Source: Natronorubrum daqingense
Lineage (GTDB): Archaea; Halobacteriota; Halobacteria; Halobacteriales; Natrialbaceae
Reading direction: 5' to 3'
Length of the DNA stretch: 64,000 nt
Assembly (NCBI RefSeq): GCF_001971705.1
Contig: NZ_CP019327.1
Span: 1,612,001-1,676,000, forward strand
Shown: piece by piece, positions 60,509 to 64,000 of the stretch
Layout: each line of letters opens with the position of its first letter
How positions within the stretch are numbered: position 1 is the stretch's first letter
Translations under genes and position numbers: made by a program
Notes under the pieces: model-generated
Told to the model about the DNA's origin: nothing
Database searches by the model: none
The model's input: the letters and a program-made list of their open reading frames with translations, nothing else

Positions 60509-62008
60509 CTACCGCCGCACCATCGTCCACACGTCCTCGAGCACCGCCCAGATCTGCCGGATCACGATCGACAGGTCGACCCAGAACGACTGGCGACGGA
60601 TGTACTCGAGGTCGTAGCGAAGCTTCGCACTCGGATCGGTGCTGCTCGCGTCGTGGATCTGTGCTAGCCCCGTCAGGCCGGGTTTCACGAACCAGCGCTT
60701 TCGCCACGAGGGCGCGTCTTGCTCGAGGAGCACTTCTTCTTGCGTCCAGACGGCTCGCGGTCCGACGACGCTCATGTCCCCGACGAAGATCGACCACAGC
60801 TGCGGGAGTTCGTCGAGATGAGTCTTGCGCAAAACCCGGCCGACGCGAGTGATGCGATCGTTGTCCTCGTCCTCGGTCGGCGTCGCGTCCTCGCCTTCGG
60901 GGATCATCGTCCGGAACTTGTAGATCGGGAACGTCTCGCCGAACCCGGCCGTTCGATCCTGGCTGTAGAACACCGGACCCGGACTATCGATCTTGATCAC
61001 CGCGGCGATGACGGCCATTAGCGGGGCGAAGACGAGCAAGCCGACCAGCGCGAAGACGACGTCGAACAGCCGTTTGCACAGGTAATCCAGCGGGTCCCAC
61101 GGCTCGAGGTCGACGTCGACCAGTTCGCCGACGGCTCCCTCGGAGACGAGCACGCTGTCGGTGTACTCGCGGTGGACCTTCGCCGAGACGCCGTGTTCGT
61201 GACAGGCGTCGAGCGCGCCGAAGAACTCCGCTCGGTCTGCGTGTCGGAACGCGAGCACGACGGTGTCGATATCACGCTCGACGAGGACGTCCTCGAGTCG
61301 CGAGAGGCCGCCGAGGCGCGGATAGCCCGCAATTTTCTGCGAGCCCGCCGACAGGTGAGTCACGCCATCGCGTCCGTCGCTCTCCACCGTCTCGAGTGCG
61401 AGCCCGCCGTCCGTCACGGCGTTCGCGCCGGTGCCCGCCTCACCTGCGTCGTCGATCTCGTCCTCGTCGAAGGTGTGAAAGCCGACGCTCGAGGGGCAGA
61501 GATAGCCGAGGACCGGCGCGTCGACCGTCGGTGCGATTCGCTCGAGTTGGGCGATATCGTCGCCGACGAAGAGCGTCCGTCCCGGTTCGCCGTTTGGCGG
61601 GCGGCGGATCCAGACGAACCACGCGGGAAGCGCGACGCCGAGGAGGCCGATAATCGTGATCAGCGTCGCGCGCGGGAATCGAAGCGACCAGTTGAAGTAG
61701 CCAAGCGAGGCGAGTGCGAGGCCGGCGACGATGACTCGCTTGTGGGTGAGCGCGACGGTGTCGAGGATCCGCTGGGGTCGGGGTCGATACAGCGGGAGCA
61801 GACACAGCGTCACGGCGAGGACGCTCAGGCCGAGCATCCAGTACAGTTCGCCGCCGGTGACCAGCGTCGGCTCGAGGCGATTGAACAGCGGGACGTACGT
61901 CGTCACGAGCGATTGGGTGAACGGATGGTTGGCGCTCGCCACGGCACCGACGGTCAACCCGACGACGCCGAGGAGGCTGACAATCCGATAGCGCCACCCG
62001 GTTAGCAT
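60509..62008 (-). CDS. polyprenyl-phosphate sugar-1-phosphate transferase (WcaJ/PglC-type)
   Basis: 499 residues: five N-terminal membrane helices, a CoA-binding/Rossmann-like middle (about 140-270) with an acidic insert, a membrane hairpin, then the catalytic sugar transferase domain: KRLFDVVFALVGLLVFAPL, SPGPVFYSQDRTAGFG, FPIYKFRTMIPE, HLDELPQLWSIFVGDMSVVG and GPRA. Moves sugar-1-phosphate from UDP-sugar to dolichyl phosphate, the first step of N-glycan or exopolysaccharide assembly. Plausible starter for the glycan of the 43-54 kb cluster. Confidence 0.9.
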   Translation of the reverse strand: MLTGWRYRIVSLLGVVGLTVGAVASANHPFTQSLVTTYVPLFNRLEPTLVTGGELYWMLGLSVLAVTLCLLPLYRPRPQRILDTVALTHKRVIVAGLALASLGYFNWSLRFPRATLITIIGLLGVALPAWFVWIRRPPNGEPGRTLFVGDDIAQLERIAPTVDAPVLGYLCPSSVGFHTFDEDEIDDAGEAGTGANAVTDGGLALETVESDGRDGVTHLSAGSQKIAGYPRLGGLSRLEDVLVERDIDTVVLAFRHADRAEFFGALDACHEHGVSAKVHREYTDSVLVSEGAVGELVDVDLEPWDPLDYLCKRLFDVVFALVGLLVFAPLMAVIAAVIKIDSPGPVFYSQDRTAGFGETFPIYKFRTMIPEGEDATPTEDEDNDRITRVGRVLRKTHLDELPQLWSIFVGDMSVVGPRAVWTQEEVLLEQDAPSWRKRWFVKPGLTGLAQIHDASSTDPSAKLRYDLEYIRRQSFWVDLSIVIRQIWAVLEDVWTMVRR

Positions 62009-62414
62009 TCGTTACGAGTAACTATTCGACAGTGGCATAACGTTGTTGGCAGGCAAGACAGTCACGAAAAAGATCACTCGAGGGGAGGACGTCTCGAGGT
62101 GTCATGGGAGCTGAAATTCGAGGGTGTATTCTCGAGTCGGATTTCGACGGCTGGAATTGGTCGATTTAGTTTGATTACTCGGATACCACCGCGTGAGGTG
62201 AAATACGAACGGAGAGTGAATCGTCCTATCAGCGACTGAGTATGGGACCACATCGGTCGCATTGGAGGCCGTATCTGGAGTGACGTTCGTCGTCTCGAGC
62301 GGACTCGAAGTGGACGCACAAAAACTCGCGAGCGCTGTCGCTGAGTGGTGTAGCGCGCGAAAGAAATGAAAGTGCTGCGAAACCAGAACGGATTCTGGTG
62401 GTTAGTTAGCTGCG
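62009..62414. other. intergenic region, no gene seen
   Basis: 406 nt between the sugar transferase start and the surface-glycoprotein stop. Holds the promoter of the transferase (no TATA box singled out) and the terminator hairpin at 62382. No credible open frame. Confidence 0.5.
62382..62399 (-). terminator. terminator-like hairpin after the surface glycoprotein
   Basis: ACCAGAA-CGGA-TTCTGGT, exact 7-bp stem and 4-nt loop, 16 nt past the stop codon on the minus strand, followed there by TTTCGC and other T-containing runs. Confidence 0.5.
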
Positions 62415-64000
62415 TTAGTTCTGCTGTCGGAGTGCCAGCATGGCGGCTCCGAGCAGGGCGACAACAGCGACGGCAACGCCGAAGCCGGGCGTGTCGTCGT
62501 CGCCGTCGTCGTCAGCTTCGCCGTCGTCGTCAGCTTCGCCGTCGTCGACGCCGTCGTCGGAGTCGTCACCATCGTCTTCTTCGGCGACGGTCACGGTGCC
62601 GTCGTACTCATCGCTGAAGTCGTCGTTCTCAGCGGTGATCGTGAAGTCGTGGTCACCTTCGCCGAGGTCCTCACCGTCTGCGGTGGTGAGCGTCTCGGTC
62701 AGCTCGTCGTCACCGTCAACGGTGATTTCCTCGTCAGCGACTTCGCCGTCGAAGTCGAGTTCGAGGGTGAGCTCGAGTTCATCGTCTTCGTAGTTCGAGA
62801 CGATTGCGTCGATGTCGGTCTCTTCGTCAACGTCGATGTTTGCGTCGTAGTCAGCGTCGACGGAGATTCCTTCTTCGTCAGAGTCGTCAGCTTCACCGAG
62901 GACGAGGTCCTCGAGTTCAGCGTCGTCTGCGTCGCCTTCTGCGTCGTAGGCGAACAGGTCGAATTCAACACCCTCTTCCTCATCTGCGAGGTCGAATGTG
63001 GTGGTGAATTCACCGTTTTCGTCAACGGTTGCGTCGCTGCGGTCAACGAAGCCACCTTCGTCGGAGTCAGCTTCAGTGTCAACCTCCGAGTGTGGTGCAA
63101 AGTTTGCGACACCGGATGCTTCAGCGTCCTCGTCAGCTGGGAGTTCATCGATGTCGTCCCACTCGAGGGTGCGCTCGTCGAAGCTCAGGTCGATTTCTTC
63201 GTCGTAGTCTTCGTCGTCATCTTCATCGAAGTAGTTGGAGTCTTCGATAGAGATGTTAACTTCGTGATCTGCGTCGAAGTCAAAGTCCTCACTGGTGCTG
63301 CTGTTTTCAAGGTCGTCAAGGTCTTCAACTTCGAGGATCAGATCTCCATCGTAGTTGTCGCTGTCGGTAATAGCGTTCAGATCGAGTTCGTCTTCAGAAC
63401 TGAACTCGAGATCGTCACCGACTGCACCACCAGCTTCCTGGGTGATGTTTACGTCAACGGCACCTTCGAGCACATCGTATGCACCGTTTGCACCGAGATC
63501 TTCAACCGTCACGAAGAGCTGGTCTTCCTCAGCGATCTCGTCGCTTTCGGTCGCGTACTCTTCGTAGTCGTCGAGGTCATCAACAGCATCGACTGGTGCG
63601 GTGGATGTCGAGACGTCGTCAAATCCACTGAACTCGTCAACAGGGAGCGTGTCCCGGTCGAAGTCGTTCTCTAGGGTGAGGTTGTCCGTCCGATCGTATT
63701 CGGGCTCGTCACCAACCGTTAGATCCCAGTTGTTTGCTGGGAGTGGGTTGTCGTCCAGAGCACTGTCGTCAACTTCTACCCACTCGATTTCAGCATCGTC
63801 TTCATCTTCTTCTGCAATGTCCCATGCACCGTCACCACTATCGTCGCCGTTTCCTGCAAGGTGCGTGTTGTAGGTGAGGGTTAGCTCATCAGTGTCAACG
63901 TTCTCCAGTGAAATGGCGGCTTCGTAGTTGTCATCTTCGTCACCAACAACTACGACACCCTCATCAACATCTTCTGCATCGAGTGTGATATTGGCAACGT
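62415..64000 (-). CDS. S-layer-like surface glycoprotein with PGF-CTERM, N-terminus outside window
   Basis: The last 528 codons of a larger gene. Highly acidic; C-terminus is an Asp/Gly-Glu-Ala linker then the PGF motif (TPGF) and a membrane helix ending LALRQQN, which archaeosortase ArtA cleaves and replaces by lipid. Repeated beta-rich domains upstream (DUF7827/BGTF-like; FTITAENDDFSDEYDGTVTV, YNTHLAGN). Several N-x-S/T sequons (NITQ, NISI, NSS, NLT) fit N-glycosylation. A GTG at 63512 is not the true start, as the frame remains open to the window edge. Confidence 0.88.
   Translation of the reverse strand, partial: VANITLDAEDVDEGVVVVGDEDDNYEAAISLENVDTDELTLTYNTHLAGNGDDSGDGAWDIAEEDEDDAEIEWVEVDDSALDDNPLPANNWDLTVGDEPEYDRTDNLTLENDFDRDTLPVDEFSGFDDVSTSTAPVDAVDDLDDYEEYATESDEIAEEDQLFVTVEDLGANGAYDVLEGAVDVNITQEAGGAVGDDLEFSSEDELDLNAITDSDNYDGDLILEVEDLDDLENSSTSEDFDFDADHEVNISIEDSNYFDEDDDEDYDEEIDLSFDERTLEWDDIDELPADEDAEASGVANFAPHSEVDTEADSDEGGFVDRSDATVDENGEFTTTFDLADEEEGVEFDLFAYDAEGDADDAELEDLVLGEADDSDEEGISVDADYDANIDVDEETDIDAIVSNYEDDELELTLELDFDGEVADEEITVDGDDELTETLTTADGEDLGEGDHDFTITAENDDFSDEYDGTVTVAEEDDGDDSDDGVDDGEADDDGEADDDGDDDTPGFGVAVAVVALLGAAMLALRQQN

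Noticed and set aside
63510-63512. GTG as start of the surface glycoprotein
   Set aside because: The frame remains open upstream to the window edge with the same acidic beta-rich composition, so the true start is beyond 64000.
62649-63674. Open frame of 341 codons on the + strand, Val/Phe-rich
   Set aside because: Antisense to the Asp/Glu-rich surface glycoprotein; the composition is the mirror of acidic codons.

Overview
The window is chromosomal DNA from a haloarchaeon. Proteins are strongly acidic. The basal transcription factor TFB, Tat signal peptides, PGF-CTERM surface proteins, an STT3 oligosaccharyltransferase and leaderless promoters (TATA box about 27 nt before the ATG) are all archaeal, and the class III PHA synthase operon and abundance of CTCGAG point to the Natrialba/Natrinema/Haloterrigena side of the group (an inference, not tested).

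Layout. 1-7.8 kb: malic enzyme (cut by the window edge), CoaD, a mini-TFB, tRNA-Leu with a duplicated 3' end, the c-di-AMP cyclase dacZ with an MscS-type channel, an APC permease, and uridine phosphorylase. 7.8-13.8 kb: two secreted acidic proteins in AT-rich DNA, a large chemotaxis transducer, a DUF488 protein and a flavin reductase. 13.8-21 kb: a minus-strand nucleoside block (BMP-type binding lipoprotein, ABC ATPase, two permeases, cytidine deaminase, and a phosphohexomutase-family enzyme upstream). With the uridine phosphorylase it forms a plausible uptake, deamination and phosphorolysis route. 21-25.7 kb: polyhydroxyalkanoate locus (MaoC/PhaJ-like, PhaR, phasin, PhaE, PhaC, PhaB) with a clear palindrome in the divergent promoter. 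25.7-35.5 kb: housekeeping (VOC protein, MoaC, Nnr, acylphosphatase, OGG-like glycosylase, DUF555, UPF0058, zinc ribbon, TFB, DUF357, glutaredoxin-thioredoxin reductase fusion).

35.7-54.8 kb is a surface-glycan region: GlmU-like and GlmS enzymes for amino-sugar nucleotides, an AglB/STT3 paralogue, a VapBC pair, a winged-helix regulator, a PglK-like ABC exporter, three glycosyltransferases, a Wzy-like polymerase, two SAM methyltransferases, a ParB-like protein and an unusual zinc finger-methyltransferase-kinase fusion. About 44.8-52.2 kb of it is AT-rich and carries a dead transposase; both composition breaks lie inside genes, so the cassette looks exchanged by recombination. 55-64 kb: membrane proteins, an RNA ligase, a winged-helix/HalOD1 pair around an inverted repeat, an 80-bp palindromic element, a Doc toxin with a small partner, a sugar-phosphate transferase (likely initiating glycan synthesis) and the end of an S-layer-like glycoprotein that may be the acceptor.

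No rRNA, CRISPR array, riboswitch or intact insertion sequence was recognised. All functional calls rest on reading motifs by eye; no database search was run.
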